Shown here: positions 45,430-57,363 of the stretch, one piece after another
Position numbering within the stretch: the stretch's first letter is position 1
Layout of the letters: every line of letters starts with the position of its first letter
Assembly: GCF_027244095.1 (NCBI RefSeq)
Contig: NC_069662.1
Location: 9,884,501-9,948,500, forward strand
Direction of reading: 5' to 3'
DNA length: 64,000 bases
Origin: Hemicordylus capensis
Taxonomy: Eukaryota; Chordata; Lepidosauria; Squamata; Cordylidae
Made by a program: the position numbers and the translations under genes
Notes under the pieces: model-generated
The model's database searches: none
Told to the model about the DNA's origin: nothing
Seen by the model: only the letters and a program-made list of their open reading frames with translations

Positions 45430-46114
45430 CCCCCCTCCTCCTCCCTCCCACCCCCTCTCTCCCTCTCTCCTCTCTCTCTCTTTCTCTCCTAACAAATTCA
45501 CAATGCCTGAACTGATTTGGACCCAATTTGGTACAGTTGTAGACTGAATGGCATCCTGTGATGACATCATCCCTCCCAGTTCAAGATGACTGATAGGTGA
45601 ACGTTTGAGGTGCAACAGGGCTAACTTGCCAAACCGCCAAACAGATTGTATCAAACTTAGTATACATGTTAAGATTATAAATTAAATCTTGATATTCACA
45701 AATGAATTGCAGAACCCGTTTAAAAGTGGTGGCTGTGTGTGTCTCCCCATGTAACAACTTTACAATGCCTGGATCCATTTGGATCAGATTTAATACAGTA
45801 GTACTGCCCCATAAGGACATTTCAACAGGATGTTTTTCACCTCTTTTCCTCATGAAAGCCTTTCCTCATGTTGTTGTCCATGTGTCAATCTGTGCATGTT
45901 CTATGTTGATCAGTGTGTGTATATGTGTGTATGTCCCACTAACAACTTTGCAGCCCCCATCCGTCCATGCTGCCTGGGGCAGCTGCATGCCATGTGGGTG
46001 CCTGATTTGTATATCCAGGCACCTCATGTTGCTTGTCTGCAGGGAAGGTAAGGTTAACAAACCTTCCTCCTCACTCACCCTCCTGCCCTGGCTCGTGATC
46101 ATGAGAAAGAGTCC
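45430..46114. other. Intergenic stretch
   Basis: A (TC)n-rich run at about 45437-45490 is followed by unclassified sequence; no gene is recognised. Confidence 0.4.
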
Positions 46115-46332
46115 AATGAATAGTCCTTCAGCAAAAGTACCAGTAGTAGAAACAAACTGGGCAACTCATATTTTATATCTTTCTTATAAGCTGCTCTCTT
46201 TTGTTGAAATCAGGCCTCAACACAATAATGTAAGACCTGGGAGAAAAAAATACAGTCCAATAACCCAGCACTGGAGGCTAAGATGGAGAATATCTCTACA
46301 GCTACCATATATCTTTCTCTTGTGCTAATAGG
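46115..46332 (-). pseudogene. V2R exon 6 3'-end duplicate
   Basis: It matches 46500-46720, the last coding bases and start of the 3' flank of unit C (AGCTGCTCTCTTTTGTT, CAATAACCCAGCACTGGAGG). It gives out at about 46332. It is a local tandem partial duplication or part of a lost gene, with no intact frame. Confidence 0.85.
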
Positions 46333-46539
46333 ACTCAATGTTACAGATCCAGAATGTTTTGCATCATGCAGGCCCATGATATTTGCAGGGGGAAAGCCCC
46401 CAATTTTAATGTACTTTAATTTATCACTCTGTGCACATTTCAGAAAAAAAGAACTTCAGGACACATTCACTGGCATTTAATGGACTGACTGTATTTGAAA
46501 GAGAGTGCAAATAACTGTAATGGAGACAAACTGAGCAAT

Positions 46540-47444
46540 TCAGATTTTATATTTTCTTATTAGCTGCTCTCTTTTGTTCAAATCAGGTCTCAACACAATA
46601 GTGTAACATTTGGGAGAAAAAATGCAGCCCAGTAACCCAGCACTGGAGGCTAAGATGGAGAAGATCTCCACAGCTACCATATATTTTCCTCTCGTGCTCA
46701 AGTAGGTTGGAACAAAGGACAGCCAAACACTGCAGAAGACCAACATGCTGAAGGTGATGAACTTGGCTTCATTGAAACTGTCAGGTAACTTCCTGGCTAG
46801 GAAGGCCACAGAGAAGCTGACAATAGCCAGAAGGCCCATGTAGCCAAGAACATAATAAAACATGACAGCTGACCCTTCATTACATTCCACTGTGATTTCT
46901 CCCGATAGTGAGTGCATGTCCAAATCTGGGAACGGAGGAGAAGTACTCAGCCAAACAGCACAAATGCCTATTTGAACAAGAGAGCAGGAAAAGACAATAG
47001 AATGCGCTAAGGTCTTCCCCATCCATTTCCGAAAAATGTTTCCTGGTTTGGAGGCCATGAAAGCCACAACCACTGTAATGGTTTTGGCCAAAACAGAAGA
47101 AACAGCAGTGGAGAAGATGATGCCAAAAGCTGGTTGGCGGAGGAAGCAGGTGATGGGTTTAGGCTGCCCAATGAATAGCAAGGAGCAGAGGAAGCAAAGG
47201 AGGAGAGAGATGAGGAGAACATAGGTGAGGCTCCGATTGTTGGCTTTGACAATGGGAGTGTCTCGCTGCTTAATAAAGATTCCGAGTACCAAAGCCGTGA
47301 TAAGAGAAAAGAAAAGTGCCAAAAAGACTAAAGTGATTCCCAAAGGTTCTTCAAAAGAGAGGAAGATCACAACCTTGGGAATACATTGATCTTGGACCAT
47401 GTTTGGATAGTGACCTTCTGTGCAAGAGACACAGTAATCCATGT
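46540..47444 (-). CDS. V2R unit C exon 6 (seven-membrane domain)
   Basis: 905 bp to the stop: [25 protein letters not shown], then seven membrane segments with [60 protein letters not shown] and [13 protein letters not shown]. It is three bases longer than exon 6 of unit B. Confidence 0.96.
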
Positions 47445-50400
47445 CTGAAAGAGGAACACATTACAATTTTAAGTCTCCCGCCATTATTTTTTAGCAATAA
47501 ATAACAGTTTTCCATGAATGGAAAGAACAACTTTCCAAGAAGAGTTGCAATTCTGAGAGTTACTAGAGTTCCCGATACATCTTAAATAAACACAAATTAA
47601 TCACAGTTTTCCTGGCTACCTGTGTCGATAACAATCATGTGGTTTACCAAAAACATTTAACCATAGTTAAGCAGTGAAGTGAGAGAATAAGCTGGTGGTG
47701 TCAACACCATCTTTGTAGTCAATGAATTGCACCTTGATGGGGCTTCCCACATTCTCCTAAAGCATTTTCTTCCCACTATGGAGAGTTCACCACTGGTGTC
47801 CATCCCCAGCCTAAATGTTCTTTGTTCACTCATGTGTAGTTCCATGGTTCTCTGAACTGATGTACTGAGGAACCAGCACATCCGGACAGAGAACAACAGA
47901 GGAGGGATAAAGTTAAAAAGCTTTCTCAGTCCCCCAAGCTTTGCTATTGCTCTGTATAATGTCAGAGCAATTGAAGGGGAGGAACAGTCCTCTCTGCTCA
48001 CCTTGTGTTGTTCCCATCATTGCAAAGGTAAGAAGAGAGTGCATTCTGGGGTTTGAGGTGGCTGCCAGAAAGGGTTATAGGGAAGGAGTTGGATTTTTCT
48101 GAGTTCAACCTTGAAAGCAAGTTGTTGGGCCTTTTGATGTTTGTCCCTCCTGTGGAGGTGTTTTTTTGAACCCCTTACCCTATGAATTAGTATTTGAGCC
48201 AAAGCTTGGGGAACTTGGCTGACATCATTTTATTTCTCTTCTCAAGTTAAGCAAGTGATTACTGACATGCACAGTATGTCAAAACAGTAGCATAAAATGG
48301 AAATAAAAACAGTAGAATAAGACAATTAAGAAAACTAATTCTAATTAAAAGCCTGTGAGAACAGGTAAATCTTGAGGGTTGTAAGACTGAGCAGAGGACA
48401 TTTTTATTCTATGATTAAGTTGGCCTATGTGCCTGGCATTGGTTTCAGGATCACCAAGCAGGTATGTTCCTTGACCTGTCTGGTGATAGCTGTTTCTAGC
48501 TTTCCAGATAGCTCTTTCCAGTCATGTTCAGACAAGTTTCCAGATCCTCCCACACTTAGGTGTACCTTTCAATTTGAAAATGTCAAACTATATTTTCTGT
48601 AGTGGCATGACAGGACAGTGCCCCAATTCAGATGAGCCTCTTCCTCAATTATGCTGAAAACAGTCAGAAATAGAATGTGCTCAATAGAATGTGTGTTTTT
48701 AATGTTTCGATCGTAACACCCATGATGCAGGTTTTGAAAGTTTCATTTACATACATTCAGGACTTGACCAATACATTTATATGTCAAAGGGGGTGAAAAA
48801 TTGGAATATAGGTCATCAATGGTCAAGATTCTTTTGACCGATCATCATTAGGAAGAGTGGGGAAGAAATGATGTGTGTGTGGCCGGTCAATGGTACTTAA
48901 GCTGGGGTCTGTAAAAGAGGAGGGGGCAGAGAAGAAGAGAGAAAGTTTTTAGGAACTGGCCAAGAGTCAACCGAGGCAAGGAGGAGTGGGAAGGAAATTG
49001 AGAGACCCAACCACAAGGTATGACCACAGAAAAAAAGAAAACAGGAAAGATATTATTAATCTTGAGCTGTTAACTCTGTTTTTCTATCAGAGATGTCTGG
49101 TCTTCCTGCCTGCTGAAAACCGCTTATGTTTGGTTGAGAAATAAATGCTGTTAACTTTTAACTCCTTGTCCATGTGCTTTCATGAATCTTGAAGGAACGT
49201 AAGAGCCAGCTTTTGGCAATGAACCAGCATTGCTCTATTCGAGAGTCTCCAGGCTTTTCATTCCGCCTTTGCGAGAAGGGGGCTCTGGGGCATCTCGAAT
49301 CTCTTACAGGTCTTCCTGAAAACACACAGAGAAGGAGATGGTGTTATTTCAGCAGGGAGCATATTCCAAAGCCCCCGGGGCAGCCACAGAGAAAGCCCGG
49401 TCCTAGGTTGCCACTAAATGAGCTGGTGGCAATCATAACTGGACCTCTCCAGAAGATAGTAAGCGTTGGCAGGGTTCATGACAAAGGAGGTGCTCTCTTA
49501 AATACTCTGGATTCAAGCCAATAAGGGCTTTATAGGTAATAACCAGCACTTTGTATTTCACCCTGAAACATATCAGCAGCCAGTGCAGAAATGGCCTGTT
49601 TCACATAGAATTAATTCAAATTCAGTTTGAGGGCCATTTTAGTGTCCCCTTTAAATAATCAAGAGCCCTGATTGGTTTAAGAAAGGCACCAAAACAGCCA
49701 AGTTTTTTTTAACTCATTTCAAATTCAAATAAAATCTAATCAAGTTTGAATCAAATTAGTCTGTTTGTGGACTATTCAATTCAAATTTGAATTGAAATGG
49801 TCTGTTTCAATTCTTGAAACATGGTCTTGAAAATTCAATTCTTGAAAATGGTCTGTTTCAATTCACATCCTTAAAGAGAGCACCTCATTAAAAATGCTCC
49901 CCTAACTGAACCACCCTGTAGCGTGCACACCTGCTAATGGCTTTGCTCACTCTCCTTCCTTGCTTCCTTCCCGAGAGGAAGTGTGATTGCCGCAGGTAAT
50001 TGAGGTGTATGTGTACCCTGTTTTGGAAATTGGGAGGTGGTGAGAGGCCCAGCATGAATGAGGGCCCAGGGCACATACCACCTGTACTCCCCTCTTAGTC
50101 TGGCTCTGCAAATAATCACCTTCTTGTTCTCACATTTGCCAAGGAAATGAAATCCCATGAATGACTCACATTTAACAATTGTCCAAATCACATGTATTTC
50201 CCACCATCAATTCCACTGAATTTTATGCACATTTGATTACATTTACATTTCTTAAATATACATCTTTTACCTTTCTGATCTGAGATCATCCCTTCTGGAC
50301 ACAGAGTGCAGTCATAGCAGCAAAACTTCTCCCCCTCCTTCCTTTTCCTGCTGGAACCAGGTTGGCAGTTGTCATTACACAGTGACTGAGGAGGCACCTA

Positions 50401-53400
50401 TCATTGATCAAAAGAATGTTGGCATTCAGAAAATGCTTGGGAAGTTTTGCTTAGAGATTATTTTGTTTAGAGGAAAGCTGGTCTGGTCGTAGCAAATATG
50501 ACTTGTTCCCTTAGCTAAGCAGGGTCCGCCCTGGTTGCCTATGAATGGGAGACCACATGTGAGCACTGTAAGATAGTCCCCTCAGGGGATGGAGCTGCTC
50601 TGGGAAGAGCAGAAGGTTCCAAGTTCCCTCCCTGGGATCTCTAAGAGAGGGTTGAGAGAGATTCCTGTCTGCAACCTTGGAGAAGCTGCTGCCTGTGTAG
50701 ACAATACCGAGCTAGATGGACCTATGTTCTGACTTGGTATATGACAGTTTCCTATGCTCCTATTATCTACAATGAACAAGGGCTGATGGCATTGAACCAT
50801 CATGTCTGCAATCAATTTTATGTCCCATTCTGTGGTTTGGATGCTTGCTATCTTTTACAGTGTACAAAGTTGAGAATATTAAATTCTCCATCTTTGCCCA
50901 TATAGATGGTCCATCTGGACCATCTAGAACAAAGAGTGTCTGCTTTTTGAGGCCTTTGGTGGTGAATCCTCTCCACTTCCAGCAACTGGCGACTTTCTCC
51001 TTGGCCCTTGGTATGATGCAAATGCCCCGGGGCATGTTTCCATTTGCAGACAGGGTGATGATTCTGCAAAGGCAGAATCTGTGAGTCTGTTATCCAACTT
51101 GTTTCACGGCTGCCCAGTTGGGTGGGTGAGCATTAGTCTTTGGGTGAATTGGGGCCATCAGAACCATGCTTGATTTAGCCCATCCCAGATATCACTCCTG
51201 CCATATGCAGTTTTAGTTTTTGCTATCATAGCCCTTCTTTAGTAAGCTCTCCACCCTCCACATAATAATTTACTCCTTTGAAAAGATGATATATACAACT
51301 TGATATCACATTGTCCAGCCCAATGAATTGCATCGATGAATTAAATGTTGCATGTAGAAGGACTTAGGAACACAGGAACATAGGAAGCTGCCTTATACCG
51401 AGTCAGACCGTTGGTGCATCTATCTCAGTATTGCCTATACAAACTGGCAGTGGCAAGTTTGCTTGACTGAAATCTAAAAAGAACAGTTAAAATAAATGTA
51501 GAAACTATGTTATTATTTCCCCACCTGAGTCAAGTGTCTGTGCCACTGGATTCTGTCCTCCTTAATGGTGAGTTTTTTGCCTGGAGGAGCCTGAAGATCC
51601 AGACTTCCAACTTGGACCCTGACATATGAGTTATTTGGGAAAGTGACCAAGTTTGTCATATCAAAACCAGATACTAATTCTCCATGTTCATTAAATCTAA
51701 TTTCTTCCTCAGCACTATTGTTGAATGAGATTCTCTGAAGCCATGAGTGGAGCTAATTAGAAAGCAAAAGAGAAGCAACAGACTGAGAAGTATCAGAGAA
51801 ATTCCCTGCATGATTCTGTCCCCCCCCCCTTTCCTTTAGGAGAAAAGTTGTTTATGAACACAGCATTTTTTAAACTGTTACATGGTTATCACACTGACTC
51901 ATATTGTACTTTAAGTTCCAAATGCTGAGTGAAGGGAATGGGACACGCGACTCAGGGTTAATGGAGATGAACCAACATTGGAAACTACCTGTGGAAGAGA
52001 AATTAGGTTATAAATATTGTGGTTTTATGGCATCAGGATCTGGAAAGGGAAGTAACTTAAGTGATGAATGAGAGAAAAAGAGGATGACCATGTTCTGAGA
52101 AGAGATTTCATGGTCAATGGCATACTGACACTTTCATCTATAGTCATCATTCCTGGGTCGAAATAACAGTACTGAATAAACATTACCTGCCAGGGTTCCA
52201 CATTCCAAGGTGCCTGTCTGCCCTCATCCTCTATTACCCTGTGTTTGGACCAAGATGAGTACATGGCATGTAAAGCATGTGCCAGAGCATAGACAGCATT
52301 ATAGATACTGTAGCTATGACCAGTCATGCTCATTTCAAAAAAAGGTGCTGGAAGACTCTCCAATTTCTGCTTCCCACTGCATGATTCAGAGACATCTGTT
52401 GGCTGATCAGAATTAGGAATAAAGCAATCAAATGCTTGCTCCCAAAAATCTGTGATGAAGCCATCTCCTTTTGTCCTTAAAGGGTTTAGAAGCTGAAGAA
52501 ACAGTTGGAATCGTAGAATCTCCTTTGTGTGGATTGTGAAGGAAATTGCACCATCAAATGTTTGCATACTAAAAATCCTTAGAAATGTGGTTAATGTGAA
52601 ATCAATTTGGGCTGTGGTAATCCACACCTTTCCTGTGGCATGTTTCTCCATAGAGAAGTCTGAGAAGTCTGTGAGAGAATTCAGGGCTCTTCTCAGTATA
52701 ATGCTTGCCAACCTCCTAATGGATAAACTTTCTCCATATATAACAACTGCATTAGCTTTGCTTTCTAAGAGAAGTGGAATGTCATTGAGATAATTATTGA
52801 ATATATCAGCCATGCTAGTGTATCGGTGGATCTTTGGAACGGTTTCTGTGAAAGCTGAACAGATTCCATTCAGAGAAAGCTTCGACTCCAAGACCTTCAA
52901 GAAATTTTGTCCTGCATCATCATCTTGAGTAATAAGCCCAATCCATTTCCATCCAAAATGCTGAAGCAACTCAACTATTCCCAGGTACAGAACATCATCA
53001 TTGGGGACCATGTGATAAAAAGAAGGGGAATGGGTTCCATCACTCACAGTTGATTGAAATGAGCCATAGGACAGCTAAAAAAAGGTACAGACTTTTCTGT
53101 GAGGCGATAGATGTATCTGAATATCTGAGAGGTATATTCGATGTGTATCCTTACCAATCTACTTGCTGCTTATGTATAAACACCATCAACAATTTTGTGT
53201 GCACAATGGACGATGAGTTATTTTAGCAGACGCTTCTTCCTTCTGCACATTTCTGTGCCTCCTGAAAATATGTCCATGGAGGACCAGCCCCCCAAATATT
53301 TTGGAGAGGAACAGAGGGATTGACAAAAATTGCTTCTCCCCTGTTGTGCCCACAAAATGTTGTTCAATGTGTGCAATGTCAATCTGGATGTCATTGTCAA

Positions 53401-56400
53401 CCAATATATTTAAGCTTATTTGGAGTGATTTGCCTATAAGAGACACAGGACAGAGATTTGGTTGCTTTTTTTAAACCCACACATTTTGAAGCAGAAAAAA
53501 TAATGGTCTGCTCAGGAAAACCAAATTATTCCTCAGCAATTCCACATAGTTTACCTCCTTGTCCTTTTTCAGCCATCTCTCCTTGTGTTTCTAAATCATT
53601 AAATAGAAATGAAAAGCAAGCAAGAAACTGTATTAGGTGTGATGTTCTGGAAAATCCCCACAGTTGACATGAATAAGTCTCACCTGTGGAATCTTGTAAA
53701 TACTTAAGATGCCTGCCATTAGTGAGGATGTATCAAAGTCTAGTCCACCAATGACTCCTATTAGATTGTTCTGGATACCACATTTGTAGTTGGGAACAAA
53801 AGTGTGTGATTTGAAGAGCAGATCCAAAGTGGTACGGTAGGTCATCTTTGCATTGGTGAAGCTGTCGTGGATGTGGAACCCAAGTGTAATATTGGGCAGG
53901 ATTTGGGGATTCTCATTGAGCTCATTGACTGCAAATGCCAAGGTCAGGATGTGCTGGTAGAACTTTGTCACCACACTGCAAATAAAGTGACTTGCTGTTT
54001 TATGGGAGAATCAAAGAAGGTACAAAATCATATGACTGTATTGATCCAATCTGACCGCCATAGGAACGTATGAAGCAGCCTTCAACTGAAACAGACCATT
54101 GGTCCATCTAGCTTGGTATTGTCTATAGTAACTGGCAATTGTTCTCCAAGGTTGCAGGCAGGAGGTCTTTCCCAGACCTACTTGGAGATGCTCCCAGGAA
54201 TTGAAATTAGGACCTTCTCTATGCAAAGCAGATGCTTGACTACTAAGCTATGACTCCATTCATGTCAACTGCCTGATTGTAAGGAGACAGCACAATCCAT
54301 GAAAGATACTCATTAAAAAATTCCCTTGGAAACAAGAGGCATTTATCATGACTAAATTTTATTGGATTTTTGGGGTAGTACAAAACATGCCAATAATCAG
54401 CTGTAATCATGTCTACATGTATCAGAACTTCTATATTATGAACATATTCCTGTGGAATTTATAAAATAGGTTTCTCAGTTCCACTTCATTGTTATTATTG
54501 CTACACAGATTTTCAATATTTTGGGGATGGGACCATAACTTGGTGGCAGTGCATTTAGTTTGCATGCAGAAGGTCCCAGGTCAACCCCTGGCATCTCTAG
54601 ATAAGGCTGAGAAAGTTTCTGGCTAAAGTCTTGGAGACAGACACTGCCAGTCAGAGTAGACAGTACAGTGCCAGATGGACCCAAGGTCTAACTCGGTATA
54701 AGGCAGTAACCTATGTTCTTGTCATCTTCACAGAATGAACCAGGATTAGAATACCTAAGCTTAGGGGTGTTCTGGGTGGGGGAGAACCTATATGCTGCAG
54801 TTCCCACATGGTAAGTTTATACTTTTCAAGTACTTTGGGTTAAAAATAAAACTCCTGTAATTGCTACATTAGACATCTAATGTTAGGTTGTTTTACAGGC
54901 AACAAGAAATCCTTAGATAATAAGCAGTAAAAATGTTTAAGAATTCTTTTCTTAAAAATTCAGAAAAAATGCTGCCTTAGAGGGCTAAGTTAAGTGTTTG
55001 TGTGTGTGTGTGTGTACTCAGTTCATAAGACATGGAGGCCCTTCACACAATCAAAAACTGTGTTCTACGCGGGTTTGGGAGCTGTGTGTGCTCCCAGTTT
55101 TTAGTTGTGTGGAAGCAAGGTATGAGGAAAACCTGGGAAGTTTTTCCTCCTGCTATACTTCCACACAATCACTTCTACCTGGTTTTTCCTATTACCTTAA
55201 TTCCACACAACAAAAAAACTGGGAGCACACACAGCTCCCAAATCCAGGTAGAGCACAGTTTTTGTTTGTGTGAATGACCACTTGATCTATAACAATCATG
55301 TAGGTGTTGTGGACGTGCCTTAACAACGTATGGTACACATTTTTAGTCTTTAGAAAAATGGTAAAGGTAAAGTGTGCCGTCAAGTCAGTGTTGACTTCTG
55401 GTGACCACAGAGCCCAGTGGTTGTCTTTGGTAGAGTATAGGAGGGGTTTACCATTGCCATCTCCTGCACAGTATGAGATGATGCCTTTCAGCATCTTCCT
55501 ATTTTGCTGCTGCCCGATATAGGTGTTTGTCTGGAAAACATACTAGCAGGGATTCGAACTAGCAACCTCTGGCTTGCTAGTCAAGTCATTTCCCCACTGC
55601 ACCATTCGGTGGCTCTAGAAAAATGGACCTCAATTGAAATTCTTTCTATATATGAATCACTAAAGGAATCAATAAAGGAAATCACAGATGACAATGATGG
55701 GTTGAAGCATACCTGACTCATCTTGTAATCTTTTGATGTTATACAAGACAGTAAAGAAAACCTCAGAATATTGGCTAGATTTTGGAATTTCTAAGAGACC
55801 TTATTGATGCTTTCAATGTCATATTATATATGTATGCATCAGATAAATTTATTTTAAGGTGTTTATTTGGATGGACATTTGGCTGATTCTTTTCTAGTTG
55901 GTTAATAATATTATACATAGCAATATAAAGAATATTACTTTTTCGCTCTTAACTATATGATTTATCAGAATGACTTGTTGCATATTTAGGGGTGCCCCCC
56001 CACCCGCCTTTTTATCTCATATACCCGTCTTGCATAAATGACACAATAGAAATAGCACAGGAAATTTTTTTTAAAAATCCACATTTCATCAAAAATAGGA
56101 AAGCTCTGGTAGAGAGTGATTGGCTCATGAGAGGGTCATGGTTTATGATGAACATTTATATACTGCTTTTCACAAAAGTTCCCAAAGCAGTTTACATATA
56201 AATAAATAAATAAATAGAAAATGGCCTCCTGTCCCCAAAGGGCTCACAACCTAAAAAAAGAAACATAAAAGAGACACCACTAACAGCCATTGGAGGGATG
56301 CTGTGCTGGGGATGGATAGGGCCAGTTGCTCTCCCCCTGCTCAATAAAGAGAATCACCACTTTTAAAAGGTGCCTCTTTTGTTCAGTTAGCAGGGATGCT

Positions 56401-56841
56401 GCTAAAAGATGCCAGTGCAAAAAGACCAGATGTGAAAAGGCATTTGGGTCTTTTATTTTTAAATCAATCACAATTATTCACTCATTAAAAAAAACCAAGC
56501 AATACCACTGAGTTTTTTTCCAAAAGTATCCAAACATGTTGCAGCCTTACAAACCTAAAGAATCAGTAGAATAATATCAATAGCTCACTTTATACAGGTA
56601 AACATTTATTTCCTTACAACGGTATGTCAAATATCTCCTCCGAAGGATGTTGGTGGAACTCAATTTTGGGGAAAAGATACAGGCTATGAGAAGCCATCCC
56701 ACCAATAAGGACATCACCTGGTTGGTACCACTCCTGTGGAATATGTACAGCGGCATTTCCAATACACTTCATGGTATCTTCCTTGCATACCATTTCAGGG
56801 AATAACAGAAGCAGTGGCGGAAGAAGCAATAACAACAACAT
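46540..56841 (-). CDS. V2R unit C: intact vomeronasal type 2 receptor, six exons
   Basis: Exons are 56618-56841, 53684-53975, 52187-53074, 51525-51752, 50271-50397 and 46540-47444. They sum to 2664 bp, an uninterrupted 887-codon frame plus stop. Phases equal those of unit B (2,0,0,0,1). Domains are a signal peptide (1-19), a Venus-flytrap domain (to about 544), a cysteine-rich linker (545-587) and seven membrane segments. It is a more distant paralogue of A and B: exons align throughout but introns do not, apart from the upstream block. The first in-frame ATG is at 56841; the codon aligned with the A/B start is ACA. It is probably functional. Confidence 0.9.
47445..50270. other. Intron 5 of unit C
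   Basis: It holds an L2-like LINE trace (about 49310-49590, minus: GGGAGCATATTCCAAAGCC and AACCAGCACTTTGTATTTC) and otherwise unclassified sequence. No exon is seen. Confidence 0.55.
50271..50397 (-). CDS. V2R unit C exon 5 (cysteine-rich linker)
   Basis: 127 bp: [20 protein letters not shown] then [22 protein letters not shown] and a split Asp codon. The Cys spacing is the standard family pattern. The donor is AAAG|GTAAAA. Confidence 0.93.
50465..50765 (+). mobile_element. 5S-headed SINE with CR1-like tail
   Basis: The clearest copy: TTAGCTAAGCAGGGTCCGCC, CTGGTTGCCTATGAATGGGA, GACC (compare 5S AGCTAAGCAGGGTCGGGCC and GATGGGAGACC), then the body GAGAGAGATTCCTGTCTGCA and the tail GAGCTAGATGGACC...TTTCCTATGCTCC. 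It lies in intron 4 of unit C. Confidence 0.8.
51370..51455 (-). mobile_element. SINE tail fragment, same body family
   Basis: ACATAGGAAGCTGCCTTATA and GAGTCAGACCGTTGG are the tail of the SINE family at 50465 and 54530; the head is absent. Confidence 0.6.
51525..51752 (-). CDS. V2R unit C exon 4
   Basis: 228 bp: [54 protein letters not shown]. The acceptor is CTAATTAG and the donor CAG|GTGGGG. The frame is too mixed in codon start to be caught as a simple ATG-led frame but is open throughout. Confidence 0.93.
52187..53074 (-). CDS. V2R unit C exon 3 (ligand-binding)
   Basis: 888 bp, 296 codons: [92 protein letters not shown], ending NVEPWQ before GTAATG. There is no stop. It is clearly diverged from A and B in the variable central part. 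Confidence 0.94.
53684..53975 (-). CDS. V2R unit C exon 2
   Basis: 292 bp: [50 protein letters not shown], ending IYKIPQ. The acceptor is TTTGCAG and the donor CAG|GTGAGA. The joined codon with exon 1 is TTT (Phe). Confidence 0.93.
54060..54262 (-). mobile_element. tRNA-headed SINE with CR1-like tail
   Basis: On the minus strand: TCATAGCTTAGTAGTCAAGC (box A-like), GTCCTAATTTCAATTCCTGG (box B-like), then the body and tail shared with the 5S-headed copies (CTAGATGGACCAATGGTCTG, CGTTCCTATGG). Confidence 0.7.
54528..54722 (+). mobile_element. tRNA-headed SINE with CR1-like tail
   Basis: The head has GCATGCAGAAGGTCCCAGGT and CAACCCCTGGC (box B-like), the body GCTGAGAAAGTTTCTGGC, and the tail CCAGATGGACCCAAGGTCTA and CCTATGTTC. 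Confidence 0.7.
55033..55283. mobile_element. Palindromic MITE, fullest copy
   Basis: Long inverted ends of about 70 bp: CCTTCACACAATCAAAAACT plus TTTGGGAGCTGTGTGTGCTC at the left, and the complement GAGCACACACAGCTCCCAAA plus TTTGTGTGAATGACC at the right. It can fold into one large hairpin. Confidence 0.75.
55358..55620 (-). mobile_element. Sauria-type SINE (tRNA head, BovB-like 3' end)
   Basis: On the minus strand it begins GGTGCAGTGGGGAAATGACT (box A region) and GTTGCTAGTTCGAATCCCTG (box B), and ends CTTGACGGCACACTTTACC. Its tail resembles the BovB 3' end at 28866 (GACTTGATGGCAC). It lies in intron 1 of unit C. Confidence 0.8.
56160..56400. mobile_element. LINE/SINE 3' fragment, L2-like (uncertain)
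   Basis: CAAAGCAGTTTACATA(TAAA)n and GGGAGCATC-type text (GTTAGCAGGGATGCT) suggest a short L2-like tail; the boundaries are not clear. Confidence 0.35.
56618..56841 (-). CDS. V2R unit C exon 1
   Basis: The start is placed at ATG 56841 ([19 protein letters not shown], a strong signal peptide). It continues [20 protein letters not shown] and [20 protein letters not shown]. The donor is CGTT|GTAAGG, phase 2. An upstream in-frame GTG (56853) is not a likely eukaryotic start. Confidence 0.88.
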
Positions 56842-57291
56842 CAGAAAATCCACTGTTGTAGCCTGATATAAATTTATTTCCTAGACACAAAGTACCTTGC
56901 TTTTTTCTACATCATCACAAGCATCTGCCTGATTTAAAGAAGCTGGCTTGGATGGCAGCTACTCTCACAAAGGGGAAAAAATGTATACTTATCCTAAACC
57001 TCGTGTTCTAAAAGCTAGCAGACAACAGAAATCCAACCTATCCAATGAAAGAGGGGAAAGTTTTCATATGATAGAGCCCTGCCTGCCTCTTCTTTCTAAC
57101 TAAAGTTGCTCAGTGGAAAAGTGCGGGCTTTTATGACCATTTTGCTTTGCATTTTGAATGTTGTTTTTCCCCTCTTTACACTAACTTTCAATGTCATTGA
57201 AATGTAGTCAAGGAACATTAATTGCCCACAGGAGAGTCTGATAAATAAAAGGCATGTCCTCACTTGTTCAGTGATGTTAGGTTCCCTGCGG

Positions 57292-57348
57292 CATCATCAG
57301 TTCCAGAACTGCTGAAGCAAACATGTTTGTCAGATCTCACAAAACATT
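57292..57348 (-). promoter_or_regulatory. Conserved upstream block, unit C
   Basis: It lies 451-507 bp upstream of the unit C start. CATCATCAG, CCAGAACTGCTGAAG and ATGTTTGTCAGATCTCAC match the blocks of units A and B despite the divergence of surrounding sequence. Confidence 0.45.
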
Positions 57349-57363
57349 ACTTTTTGAGAAGTC

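Noticed and set aside
50505-50560. 5S rRNA gene
   Set aside because: Only the internal promoter part matches and it is fused to a dispersed SINE body, so it is a SINE head, not a functional 5S gene.
56842-56853. GTG start for unit C exon 1
   Set aside because: GTG is not a usual start in vertebrate genes, and the ATG at 56841 gives a good signal peptide.
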